Positions 1-10,115 of a stretch of 64,000 nt of DNA are shown in pieces. The stretch comes from Liolophura sinensis (lineage: Eukaryota; Mollusca; Polyplacophora; Chitonida; Chitonidae), in assembly GCF_032854445.1 (NCBI RefSeq), contig NC_088296.1, positions 7,179,435 through 7,243,434 of the forward strand, in the 5' to 3' direction. Within the stretch, counting starts at the first letter, position 1; each line of letters begins with the position of its first letter. The translations under genes and the position numbers were made by a program. The notes below the pieces were generated by a model that was given only the letters and a program-made list of their open reading frames with translations, was not told the origin of the DNA and searched no databases.

Positions 1-522
1 AGCGGCTCAGTGGTAAAGGCTGAGGACTTGTGTCGGGATGGGAGGTGGAGGAGAGCTGTGACAGACGGGCTTTACCAGACGGGCAGGTTCTACTGGGAGA
101 TACACATCACCTGTTCACATGGCTGTTACTGTCGTGTAGGAGTGACACAGGAGAGCTGTGATGTGAGGGGGAGGACAGACACTGGCCGTAACTCCTGGTA
201 CATTGTGATGGTGTACCGTGGTGATAAGGTCGAGTGTTATGGTCACAGTGGTGGTGAGATCAAACCTGACTATCTACAGTGGAGACGTTACACACGACCT
301 CATCACCTGGGTGTGTACCTGGACTGTGATGATCACACACTGACAGTTCTGGACTGTGACAACAACCAGGTAATGTACACTGTCAGTGATGTTATCGTCA
401 CAGAGCCTCTCGTGCCATCGGTTGAGTTTGGTGTCCGGTCTGGATCTGTGTCTGCTCGTCTGGTAACGGGTGACTCTGCAACTCTGCCCCCAGTTCTCTG
501 TGATATGATAAGCACTTCCTGA
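1..522 (+). CDS. TRIM gene A, last exon (SPRY domain), 5' partial
   Basis: The window opens inside an exon reading in frame from base 1 to a TGA at 520-522 (173 codons plus stop). It encodes most of a SPRY domain: YQTGRFYWEIHITC, then LGVYLDCDDHTLTVLDCDNN, matching the usual WEV and LDYE-type SPRY motifs. It aligns throughout with the SPRY exons of genes B and C. In TRIM proteins the C-terminal SPRY binds the target while the N-terminal RING acts as E3 ubiquitin ligase. The rest of gene A lies upstream of the window. This copy is open across the region where gene B is frameshifted. Its loop (MVYRGDKVECYGHSGGEIK) differs from B and C at clustered positions. SPRY assignment is firm; the TRIM context rests on the sister copies. 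Confidence 0.85.
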   Translation, partial: SGSVVKAEDLCRDGRWRRAVTDGLYQTGRFYWEIHITCSHGCYCRVGVTQESCDVRGRTDTGRNSWYIVMVYRGDKVECYGHSGGEIKPDYLQWRRYTRPHHLGVYLDCDDHTLTVLDCDNNQVMYTVSDVIVTEPLVPSVEFGVRSGSVSARLVTGDSATLPPVLCDMISTS

Positions 523-1683
523 CCATCGGGTAATTATTCATTACATCTTTTCCGTCATATTATAGTTTGTTGAAATAGACTTTGATTAGGTTTTTTTTTA
601 AACAAACTGACCAATTTGCGCATAGATGTTTTAGTTAATGTGAGCAGTGTGGCTAATTCAGTATGTTTAGCTTCTCCCGCAAAGTGGTCAGTGATCTGTC
701 ACAAGCTTACAGCGTGGTGTAGTTATACACAGTCTGTCTGACTTGTCCTGAATATCAATGTCAGTTTTCTTCCAGACAAAATACATGTAGATAATGACTG
801 GGTAGTTTTATTTTTAGTAATGGTGACTTGTAAATCAGCATAATCAGGAGTGTCACTGAGCAAAACAGGTCACAGTTTATACATGACAATACATATAGTC
901 AACATGGTACATGTAGTAATTCTTGTTGTGTTATGTAACTTTAGTTTCGAAGAAAAAAAAAAGATATTTTCCTTACTGTTTCAGGTTAGATGCAAGCATT
1001 GATTTTCTGCAATAATTCTGTAGCAAATCTTCAACTTCTACAATATACATATACCCTAAACTTTCGCGTGGTGCCTTGCCATACCTCCACATGTAGATTG
1101 ACCTTTAGTCTGCAACATTCTCAGCTACCATTTTTTTTTAGGTGTGGTAGTGAAGTCATAACATTTCTTACCCAAGTAACCTCTGAGATGTGGGTAATGG
1201 TTGTAATGGTTGGGGATAACCCAGGGCCTAATCTGTCCTCAGAAGGGCAGTGGGTGGAGTCACCGGCGAAGGGCACCTCATTGTTGAATATTTTGATATA
1301 TCTGCCATCCCGGATGACATGTGCATCTGATCATCACATTGTATCATAGCTACCCCAGATCATCATTAAAAAGTTGTTTGTTGAAGGTAACAAACCCTGT
1401 TTGTTGAAGTCGGTATTTTTTTTTTTTTTTTGAAAGTAAATTGAAAGTAATTCCCGGCCCACATAATCTGAATGCTAATTGATAAATCGCGGGTCCAGTT
1501 TTCGTCACCTGCTTCAGTGCATACCTTTCCTATTTTAAATTCTCTTTAAAAACTTTGTGTTTTGATAAGCAAGTTCTTTCACAGTGAACTCAAATATTCC
1601 TTATTGATTCTGGATCCAAAATTAAATTTGAGTAAATTTACGAACTTTAAACCTAAACAACTGAAGTCGAAGGGCATATATTG

Positions 1684-1785
1684 CTTTCGCCACTGTGGCG
1701 AAGGGATGTTCCCGCGAAAAAGGCACTTCGAGGGAACGGCAGCGTCTGGTAATGAGACGCTGAGAAGGGCTGGATTAGGGTCCTG
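1684..1785 (+). other. triple-hairpin element, copy 1
   Basis: Three consecutive stem-loops. Stem 1 is TTCGCCA/TGGCGAA (1686-1692 with 1696-1702). Stem 2 pairs 1708-1718 with 1727-1737, 10 of 11 positions. Stem 3 is CAGCGTCT/AGACGCTG (1740-1747 with 1755-1762). A weaker fourth helix follows around 1767-1785. It lies in non-coding flank downstream of a SPRY exon and recurs at 31016-31117. The outer pair of stem 3 next to the loop is T-A here and C-G in the other copy. It could be a structured RNA segment or the remnant of a small transposon. Confidence 0.5.
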
Positions 1786-2989
1786 TAACCCATGGTAAAT
1801 ACCCAAAAAGTAGTCCAATTTAGATAAGACACTCACAACCTGACCCAGGGTTCCCGTTGGCACTCGTCATTGTCGCAAATTTAGAACAATTTTTTGAAAT
1901 GGCGATAAAATTTGAAAAAATGAGAATGCCTTTGGTGACAAACTAATTTACTTAAGGAAAGATACAAACGTTTTACAAAATCTAAAATGAAAGTTTTCTG
2001 GGGCTGTTTGCAGATTTTCGCAATTTTTCTAATGAAAAAATCCACTTAGGGCTACTTTCATATTAAACGGCCTCATGTCGGCAAAGTGAGGAAGGGTGAT
2101 AAGCATTTATATTATAAATTATAAATATTTCCTTTCCACGAGATTTCCATGTAAGTGCTATGATGTTAGATGATATGCATTACTACACATTGTATTCACT
2201 GCCCAGGTAGATCCATATCCTGTAAGTATTACACCGTGTGTGATGAATATATGTGATGACACTGTGATAATTTCGCCCAGTGCAAATCATATGTTTTAGA
2301 TGTATTGCTAGTATATGACTTTCTCAATACATGTATATACGTTGATAACATGTATGCTGTAAGTCAGTTGTTTAAGAACTTTGTTCAGAATATAGATCGT
2401 GTTTGGTTTGGATGTGCTTAGTCCGGTGAACTGAATAGGTGTATCGTTGTTACACCGTTTTTCTTTTTCAAATTTTAATGTAAACAATACTGTCCATAGT
2501 TTTTCTTTAAAAAACCTGATCAATTTTTGTTGTACATGTACTGAGCGCTAATTCTCTTTTATTGCATACATGTATGAATAACTACAAGATGAGCTGTCTC
2601 CTTATTATGTTCACTTAACTTCATTCAGATCTGTGGACCTACAGGTGCTTAAGTTAAAGTAAATTGACATTATAATATACACCCTGACATATCTGCTTGT
2701 AACACACTCACAGCCAGCTTGTAATGGCATGTATCACCATGTGTGCTCTACAGAATTGGTAGATAGTTCCATTTTAAGTTTAACCTCAAAGATCACCATT
2801 CATCTCCAAGTTGATGCGCAGCTCATGTATCCAAGCGCTTAATATGTTGCCATGTGTGACTTTGTTTTGCTTCAAAATCCCCGTACATGTATGTTAAAAC
2901 ACACAACTTTGCAAATGTGTGAGTCTGGCTTTGGGTAATTCTATACCAGTGACATCTATTAAATTGCAGTTAACATCAGTGCATTTTGT

Positions 2990-3240
2990 TTACCTAATTC
3001 TGCTTAAGCCATGGTGTTAGGGGGCGTGTAACTTGCTACTGTTTATGTATTTACATAAAGAGTTAGAATAAAACCCTGACTGAGGTAAATGGACCAGAGG
3101 CCGTATTTCATCGGTTACGTGCGGCCATTTGCCAGCTATCACACTGTTGTCGCTGCTCTGCTTTTATTCTCTGTGAATGAATGATTATGGCTTAACGCCA
3201 CATCGGCAATATTTCAGCTATATTGTGGCGATTTACTGTC
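2990..3240 (+). repeat. dispersed repeat with SINE-like tail
   Basis: The stretch from TTTACCTAATTCTGC to the CTGACTGAGGTAA region recurs in inverted orientation at about 14020-14205 and directly at about 32315-32505. It continues at 3174-3240 into a segment resembling a third SINE type (GGCTTAACGCCACATCGGCAATATTTCAGC). No coding potential. Class unassigned. Confidence 0.5.
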
Positions 3241-3599
3241 TATGCTCTCTGTCTTTAATTATATTGTACCTGATTTAGGTGGTCATCAATAGTATTGTAG
3301 CTATGAGAGCGTGTAGTCAAGATTATGAGGTCATCTATTAGCGCATGGCGCCATTGCATCTGCTTGGTGCTTTTGTATTTGTATTCATCTACATGTATGA
3401 TCCAGTGATATTTTGTCACTTTCTCTCCTTTGTGATCCAACTTCTGAGAAATATGCTAAATAAAAATGAATGATTGTGTATTATGTAATCTTTTGTTTGA
3501 ATGATTTGAATTAGTGTCGGTGAAATGTCATGAACCGTATGCAGTATTTTTGCACTATTTTTTACGTATACGAACTTCATATTTAACGTATTCAAATTG

Positions 3600-4055
3600 C
3601 TGGATGGGTACCTTATCAGTAGTGCTGGTTTCCTCTCAAATACCCGAGTACTTACATTACCCGATGAGTATCTTCTCAGGATAGCTCGTTTTCCTCTCTT
3701 TCTAATACTGGGTCCACATATTACCCGATGAATATCTTCTGAGGAGAGCTTGGTTTTCTCTCTTTGTAATACTTAGTCCACACATTACCTGATGAGTATG
3801 TTCTCTGGAGAGCTGGTTTTCCTCTCTCTTTCTAATACTGGGTCCACACATTACCTAGTGTGTATCTTCTCTGGAGAGCTGGTTTTCCTCTCTCTCTGTA
3901 ATACCGGCTCTATACATTACCTGATGTGTATCTTATCTGGAAAGCTGGTTTTCCTCTCTCTGTAATACCGGATCTATACATTACCTGATGTGTATCTTAT
4001 CTGGAGAGCTGGTTTTCCTCTCTCTGTAATATCAGATCTATACATTACCTGATGG
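3600..4055 (+). repeat. 64-bp minisatellite, short array (about 7 copies)
   Basis: Direct repeats built around TACATTACCTGATGTGTATC and GAGAGCTGGTTTTCCTCTCT, spaced about 64 bp. The corresponding array in the next unit (32945-33715) is clearly longer. Left-hand copies are more diverged than right-hand ones. Confidence 0.85.
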
Positions 4056-5209
4056 GATGAAGTAATGACGGTAGAAAACTACGAACGTGTCAAAAATCTC
4101 CAGTCAACGAAATTGATAACATTTCCTTCAAAATTAGAAGAATTACTGTAGTCAAGAAATCGGCTGTTAACTTTTAATATTGAGTAATTTCTAGTTCAGC
4201 GGCCTGCGCGTGTTTGTAGATTCTGTGACCAGATTTTCGGGCTACCACCTTTACAATTAGGAAAGCAAAATGGAAAGAAAAACGAAACGCAAAGATGATT
4301 TGAAACACTTAACTTTAACAGATTAATTGTTTGAGTGTACATGATATTATCTCCGCACCGGGTTCAGATCATTCCTTACGTGGACAGTCATTGGTCAAAT
4401 GTTCAACGGAATATGAACATGAAAGAGCCACTGACCAATCAGATACGACGATCTGGTAATGCTTGGACCGGATGTCTTCTGTCTGACAAAAACAACAGCT
4501 GCATGGCGGAAGCTTGAGTTATTGGGTATATTGGTAAATGAAAAGTTTTGGTCGCTAACGGAATACAGGCTGGTTTGCATGGAGTATGGAGGCCAAATCA
4601 CTGGTTACAAAACCATTAACAAACATGATAGAGACCTTTAAATACTATTATCAGCTGGATATTTCAAGTTTTTCAAGTACAAATGACCGATACACCCAGA
4701 CAACGTGTCTCTACCGTATGTGTCGTCGTGACAGTATGACATAGACAAGTAGTATCGCAATCTGTTTATCTTAAAATGAATTAAAATTCTGGCTATACTT
4801 GCACACGTAACTTCAATTTCTGCGGGAGTCCCAAAGCCAATATCCAATGACACATGAACTTAGCCTAATAGAATAGGGGAGGTAATCCAGCCTAACAACG
4901 TCATATCATGTTGAGGAATCTGTTCTGACGTTTTCATTGGCTGTTTCGTTGACTTCCAACAAACGCGATAGCCCATTACCCTTAGGCTCATTTTTATAGT
5001 GTAACAAAGAAGAGAGAGGCAATCCAGGCTACGAACGTCATATCACGATGAATTTCACGGGAATACGTAACAGACGTTTCAATTGGATCATACGGTCATG
5101 TGACGTCAACTTGTATTTTGATCATCGTTTTGGTTCAGGTTTCGACCAGCTGAGACGTGAGTATTGATCAATTTGCAGCACAGCGACAGCAAAAGTTCTT
5201 GTGAAAGGA
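4056..5209 (+). promoter_or_regulatory. highly conserved non-coding tract with perfect CRE
   Basis: No supported ORF. From about 4894 to 5232 I find no difference from the second unit (34564-34902), although neighbouring flanks carry many substitutions. The tract holds a perfect CRE palindrome TGACGTCA (5101-5108), several other CGTCA half-sites, and two related copies of GGxAATCCAGxCTAxxAACG about 140 bp apart (near 4880 and 5019). A TTTATAG lies near 4992 and a possible donor GTGAGT near 5158. A promoter or enhancer is inferred; gene conversion could also explain the identity. Confidence 0.4.
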
Positions 5210-5546
5210 GTGAGTGAGTGCTTGCGGTTTAACGTCGTACCGGTACTAAACAATTTTTCAGTCATATGACCACGAAAGAATCCTTATGGTGTATGTAATG
5301 TGCCTCCTTGTCACAGGACGGATTTCCACCGCTCTTTTATCTAGTGCTGCTTTACCGAGGCGACTTACCAAAGACAAGTAGGCCGACCCGCCAGAGCCAT
5401 TATACTGATACGGATCAACCAGTAGTTGCACTATCCCCTTCATGCTAAACGACAAGCGAGGAAGTTTGTTGGTGACCCGACCCATGCAGGATTTATCCTG
5501 GATCTACCAAGCGGACGCTCTACCAACTGTGCTATCAGGGCCGGTC
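5206..5546 (-). mobile_element. SINE-2, full length, tRNA-headed
   Basis: On the - strand it begins with a tRNA-like head (CCCTGATAGCACAGTTGGTA, an A-box type sequence) and ends with GACGTTAAACC then a (CACT)n-like tail, which is the TGAGTGAGTG at its left end here. A 13-bp target-site duplication TCTTGTGAAAGGA flanks it at 5197-5209 and 5547-5559. The same insertion, with its duplication, is in the second unit (34876-35203), so it predates unit duplication. Confidence 0.85.
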
Positions 5547-5579
5547 TCTTGTGAAAGGAAGAAATCATCTGAAAGCTGT

Positions 5580-6930
5580 TATTTTATCAGGTAACTGACC
5601 ATTTGTACCATCCGAAGATGTAAAATCACCCGAAAATTACCAGGATTTGTAAAATCGCCTAATTGTATAAAACATTACCCCAAGATGTAAAATTTTGGAT
5701 ACAAGCAAATATAAAACATTTACCTGAATATGTAAACAGGCAAAACGTATTAGCATTTATAAAAAGTTATCCGCAAACGTAAAATCATCTTAGCTGTTCC
5801 TTCCCGCTGCTGTGAGCCAAAGTATTTAATTACACTTAAACTGCAAGGAGCGGCTTCATTCGTAACCGTCATATAAGTCTTTATCGCTCAAATCAAGGTC
5901 AAAAATCGATTCATGTTGGCTTCCTCTCCGGACATACAAGGGAAGATCTGTCAGTAACCTGCGGATGGCGTGGGTTTTCCCCCGATCTATGTCGGGTTTC
6001 CTCGTTCCATAATGCTAGCTGCTGTCGTATAAGTGAAATATTCCTGAGTACGGTGTAAAACACCAATCCAACAACAAAAAAGAAATAAAATAAATAAACA
6101 CCTTTCACCGACAATATGCCCCTACTTCCATTTTTTTAGCGCCTTTTAAACAAAGAAATAAATAAATAAATTTACATTTTAAACGACATACATGTATTTC
6201 CGTTTGAAGAAATATAATCGACTAATTTTCATATGACAGACCAGGATAACTTCCCCTTTGACAGTTATTGTTATCTGAACATCTAAAACTTTTCTTTCAG
6301 TGTGGAAATTAAGTTAAAATTTTGAAATGTATCCCACCTATATTACCTACCTTTATGTGGCATTTCATGTCATGCAAGTTCCCAACACATTTAAGGAACT
6401 TCTAGTAATTTTCGTGTGCGGGCGTGTTATTTTACAAATGCTGGCAACTGAAAATGTAAAACTTACTCCAGTTAAGTCAGTAGCTAACAAACGTAAGACA
6501 ATTTCGTGATATTATATAACTTACACAGATTATTTAACCTACAGAGAACACCTGTTGTCTTTTCAAGATATATGTACCTACACAAATTTAATGATCGAGA
6601 TTATGGTTTTACAAATTCTGGTAATTCTATCCAATAACCGGAAATATAAAACCTGTCCCTTCTAAGCCAATATTTGACAAACTTAAAGTTTCAGACGCAT
6701 GTGTAATTTAGAGAGAAAACCTACAACGCATCAATTAATCCAATTTCCGACTTCATATGGGTCTATGTGGACACATATCCCAGTTTTACAAATATCGTAT
6801 ATCGTTTTACAAACTGCTAACCGAAAATATAAAACCATCCCATCTGATTCAACTTGCAGTTTTACCAAATAATATGTGACTTACAGTGAACACCTATATT
6901 GCAAAATAACTTATATACATATAGAGTCCA
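5580..6930 (+). repeat. AT-rich degenerate tandem repeat
   Basis: Recurring TTTTACAAAT...CTGG...CCGAAAATATAAAACC blocks are visible at about 6428, 6608 and 6803, roughly 180-195 bp apart. Similar GATGTAAAATC motifs are spread over 5610-5800. A truncated SINE interrupts it at 5912-6100. It looks like a very old satellite of roughly nucleosomal period. No gene seen. Repeated in the second unit (about 35220-36640). Confidence 0.4.
5912..6100 (+). mobile_element. SINE-1, 5'-truncated
   Basis: Contains the SINE-1 body (GTTGGCTTCCTCTCCGG, then CATAATGCTAGCTGCTGTCG, GTATAAGTGAAATATTCCTG) and 3' tail (GTGTAAAACACCAATCCAAC followed by AAATAAA units). The tRNA-like head is missing. Present at the same place in unit 2 (35564-35751). 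Confidence 0.8.
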
Positions 6931-7689
6931 CTTTTCCAAATTTGACACTTTAAGGGTGGATGTTTTACTAATTCAAACAAGCAAAATCTTCCTCAATCGA
7001 TTCATTAATTGCTAGTATTTTAAACAATAAATAATTTAAAAAACTACATAATTTCACAAAATATCAGTCTGTTGAAAGATGTTTCAGTGACTTTCAGATA
7101 ACGGTAGTTACACACACGCAGACGACACCACAGGCGAAGATGATGGCTAGGAAAGATGAAATGGCGGAGTACAAAAAGCTCGAAAAGCCAAGAGAGAGCA
7201 AGTCAGGTGACCTCGATAAGACACGAACTTAGAAGAAATCACATGTTAACTGAATCATGACCTTCCTTGCCAGGCTAATGCATATAAACTACATTAAGTT
7301 GCTATTTTATAAAAGGAAGCGGGGGGGGGGAGTATTTCTTGTCAAGGGTGTGTTTTCAACAGAGATAAAAACAGGAGTCGTAGAAAGTGAAAAAAAAAAC
7401 CCTCTCTGAAGAAAACACTGAGACAAAATGCAAAATACACTTGACTAGCTATAATTTTACCAAAACTACGAGGTATTGTAAATAAAGCTTCAGAATTTTC
7501 TTTTGTCTGTCGTTTAAGAAACACTGTTATTGTATACTTGAATAGATTTTCTGTGTCTGTAGCGGCCTTCGATAATGAATTAGTTGATTTGTTTGCCATA
7601 TGATGTTATGGTGCGACTAGATATAGATGTACTTAAAAGACATCTATTTCGGCGGTGTCAGGATTATTTGCAATCTGGCCTGGCCGGAG

Positions 7690-7767
7690 AGGATGCCAGC
7701 ATGATCTGGAATTCAACTCACGGGAACTGCATTGGTGAGAGGCTCCTGGGTCATTGCTGGGACAAGA
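7690..7767 (-). mobile_element. SINE-1 internal remnant
   Basis: CCAGCATGATCTGGAATTCA, then GCATTGGTGAGAGGCTCCTG and GGTCATTGC, match the internal tRNA-like part of SINE-1 on the - strand. The ORF running through it is therefore not a real gene. Same remnant at 37748-37825. Confidence 0.65.
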
Positions 7768-9505
7768 TGTGACAAACCATACATATAACGTACAAGAAAG
7801 GATAAAATTGGCACCAACATGGTATCACGTATTTTTAATTTAGAAAGTCTTCTAAAAATTCTTCCTAGAAAATAAGTGTTTATGTCGGAACACAGCTCTT
7901 ATTGGATATTCTTTTTTGCTAAAACGTTTTTTTTCAATGAAGTATTTACCAGCTTATAATTTGCTTGACTAAGGTATTTACTAACACTCAATTAATAAGG
8001 TAGAGTTTACCAGCATGTGAAATGATTTGACGATACCACTAAAAATTTTGTGAGACGTCATTTGTTTACTTCTTCAATGTTTTTTTTGCTTTTTCTTTCT
8101 TTGTTCTTCAGTCTACCTTTCCCGAAAGAGCTACAATAATAGCTTGTTCGCTCGTCTGGACAACGCTGACTTAGAGCCGGAAACCGTTCCTGATAGTTTG
8201 GATATAGACGTCAAAGACTGCCCGGATGCCAAACTACTCATCAGGGCCATGAAAAACAAGGATTACTCCGGCTTCTGGTCGGACAATACGAGCAGCTACG
8301 AAGGAGAGAAGGAAATCACCCACGTGACCAACGAGCGGAAATCTCGTCTGGAATCCTTCAGGGCAATTCCCGAGCGCAAGACGGAAAAAACTGAGCAACG
8401 CTTAGTTTCTTCGTCCAAGGGAGAAAGTTTCCACCAATAACATTAAGGTAGACGAACTGGAAGATCCGGATCTGTACGTTTCACGCCGGAATAAAAAGAT
8501 CCAGAATTCCAGTGTAAAGGACAGCAAGTCTCCTCAAGACTCAGCAGGAAATGTACGGATAAACTGCCTTGTGTAGTCAAAATGGCCCCAAAACAGAGAC
8601 ATGGCAAGAACCTGTCCCATAAACAGAGAAAAGCCATATCATGGAGGACAAGGTATGCCGTGGCGAACTGAACACCAGGATGGAAGCCAAAAGATTCATG
8701 CGAGTATTCCACGGTGATCATTAGAACACAAGGAGTGAGAATGCAGGCTGGAGCAGGAGGGAGACAGCTTCTGATTTGGAATATCTAGCAAAGCTTAGAA
8801 ATGTACGGAATCATGTTGAGAGAATCATGGAGAAACAAAAACCTGAGACAGAAGCCATGTTCTTTTGCCGGAAGATCGCAGGCGATGGCAGAGTATTGCT
8901 CTCACGTTGCGATGGTACTGACCTGATATTGGACAAGCCTCTGGCTCCGTCACCTACCCACTACTGTCCCGTATTTCCTGAGGAAAAACAAAGTTATGAA
9001 GGATCAGTGGAGAAGCCATGGTCGCCAGAACCTCTGAAGAGCGAGACATCTGCTGGACTGCCGGAACCAGTGTCAGTAAACGCTGGCCCTCATGTGCGCG
9101 TGCACTGTTCCTTAGAAAATGGGGGCTACCAAACCAGTTTCAGTCAATTGTGGCGAGAAATCCGAGAAAAATCAAGCTGACACACCATGCACACGCCCTC
9201 TGCCCACTTCAAACTTACTAGTCAGAACTTGCCCCCAACTCAAAGTCTGAGACAACCTATACCCCACACCACACATGGAGCCCAACACTCAACAGCTAAC
9301 AGCATGGGAGGGTGTAGGGAAGCTAGAGACAAAACCAATCCTCTGTTTAGAGCCGAGACTGTTAATACAGATGGAGAAGTCGAGCGTATCAAAGACGGGA
9401 GACCAAGTCTACATCAGCATCAGGAGAGATCGAGGGCTGTTTGTTCTCTGACAACTCCTGTGGCAGTGAATAATGGTAATTAAGTTTATGTATGTATGTA
9501 TGTAT

Positions 9506-9757
9506 ATTTATTTATTTATTTATTTGATTGGTGTTTTACACCGTACTCAAGAATTTTTCACTTATACGACGGCGGCCAGCATTATGGTGGGAGGAAACCG
9601 GGCAGAGCCCAGGGGAAACCCACGACCAATTGCAGGCGGCTGGGTGACCTTCCCACCACCATGAGCTGGACTTGAACTCACAGCGACCGCATTGGTGAGA
9701 GACTCCTGGGTCATTACGCTGCGCTAGCGCGCTAACCAAATGAGCCACGGAGGCCCC
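9506..9757 (-). mobile_element. SINE-1, full length
   Basis: On the - strand: head GGGGCCTCCGTGGCTCATTT, B-box-like GAGTTCAAGTCC, body TTTCCTCCCACCATAATGCT, and a tail of (AAAT)n units at the left end. It is a Pol III type retroposon with a tRNA-like promoter and encodes no protein. Confidence 0.88.
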
Positions 9758-9796
9758 ATGCATGTATGTATATGTGGATGTATGTGTGTATGGGTG

Positions 9797-10115
9797 GATG
9801 TATGGGGTTTAACGTCGTAGATAACAATTTTTCAGTCATATGATGACGAGGAGTCATTAATTGTGTGTTTTTGAGGCAGGGTAAGTCGATAGCCCTGACG
9901 TGCTTCCACCACTTAAGTATCATGTCGAAAACACTAGTTATGACATCCCACCCAGTGAGATTATACTGACACCAGGTCAACCAGTCATGTGTCCTAGCTT
10001 TAACCTCTCACTGCTGAGTACCTGGCAAGGCAGCAACAAATAGGCCTACCATTTTTAAAGTGTTTGATATTACCTCATTTCGAGGCGGACATTGTAAGCA
10101 CTAGGCCACCGAAGC
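9797..10115 (-). mobile_element. SINE-2, nearly full length
   Basis: On the - strand it starts CTTCGGTGGCCTAGTG, an A-box-like head, and ends CATATGACTGAAAAATTG then ACGACGTTAAACCCCA. The core GTCAGTATAATCTCACTGGG is shared with the copy at 5206-5546. Confidence 0.82.

Larger units (their letters stand above)
523..3600 (+). other. 3' flank / probable 3' UTR of gene A, first copy of a three-copy flank
   Basis: No convincing coding sequence. The block is repeated closely after gene B (29898 onward) and in part after gene C (59170 onward), so it belongs to the duplicated unit. The first AATAAA signals on this strand are at 3067-3072 and 3459-3464, so a long 3' UTR is possible but unproven. It holds the triple-hairpin element (1684-1785) and a dispersed repeat (about 2990-3240). 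Confidence 0.5.

Noticed and set aside
990-1349. 119-codon ORF in the flank of gene A
   Set aside because: Not preserved as an open frame in the gene B flank despite strong DNA similarity.
5258-5485. 75-codon - strand ORF also open in unit 2
   Set aside because: Lies wholly within SINE-2.
7342-7599. - strand ORF of 85 codons, open in both units (37415-37657)
   Set aside because: No recognisable domain; the 3' part is low complexity; openness in two near-identical copies is weak evidence.
7584-7772. 62-codon + strand ORF conserved in both units
   Set aside because: Its second half is a SINE-1 remnant.
9536-9763. 75-codon ORF and similar ORFs elsewhere with HQCGRCEFKSS
   Set aside because: Translation of SINE-1; recurs at every SINE-1 copy.
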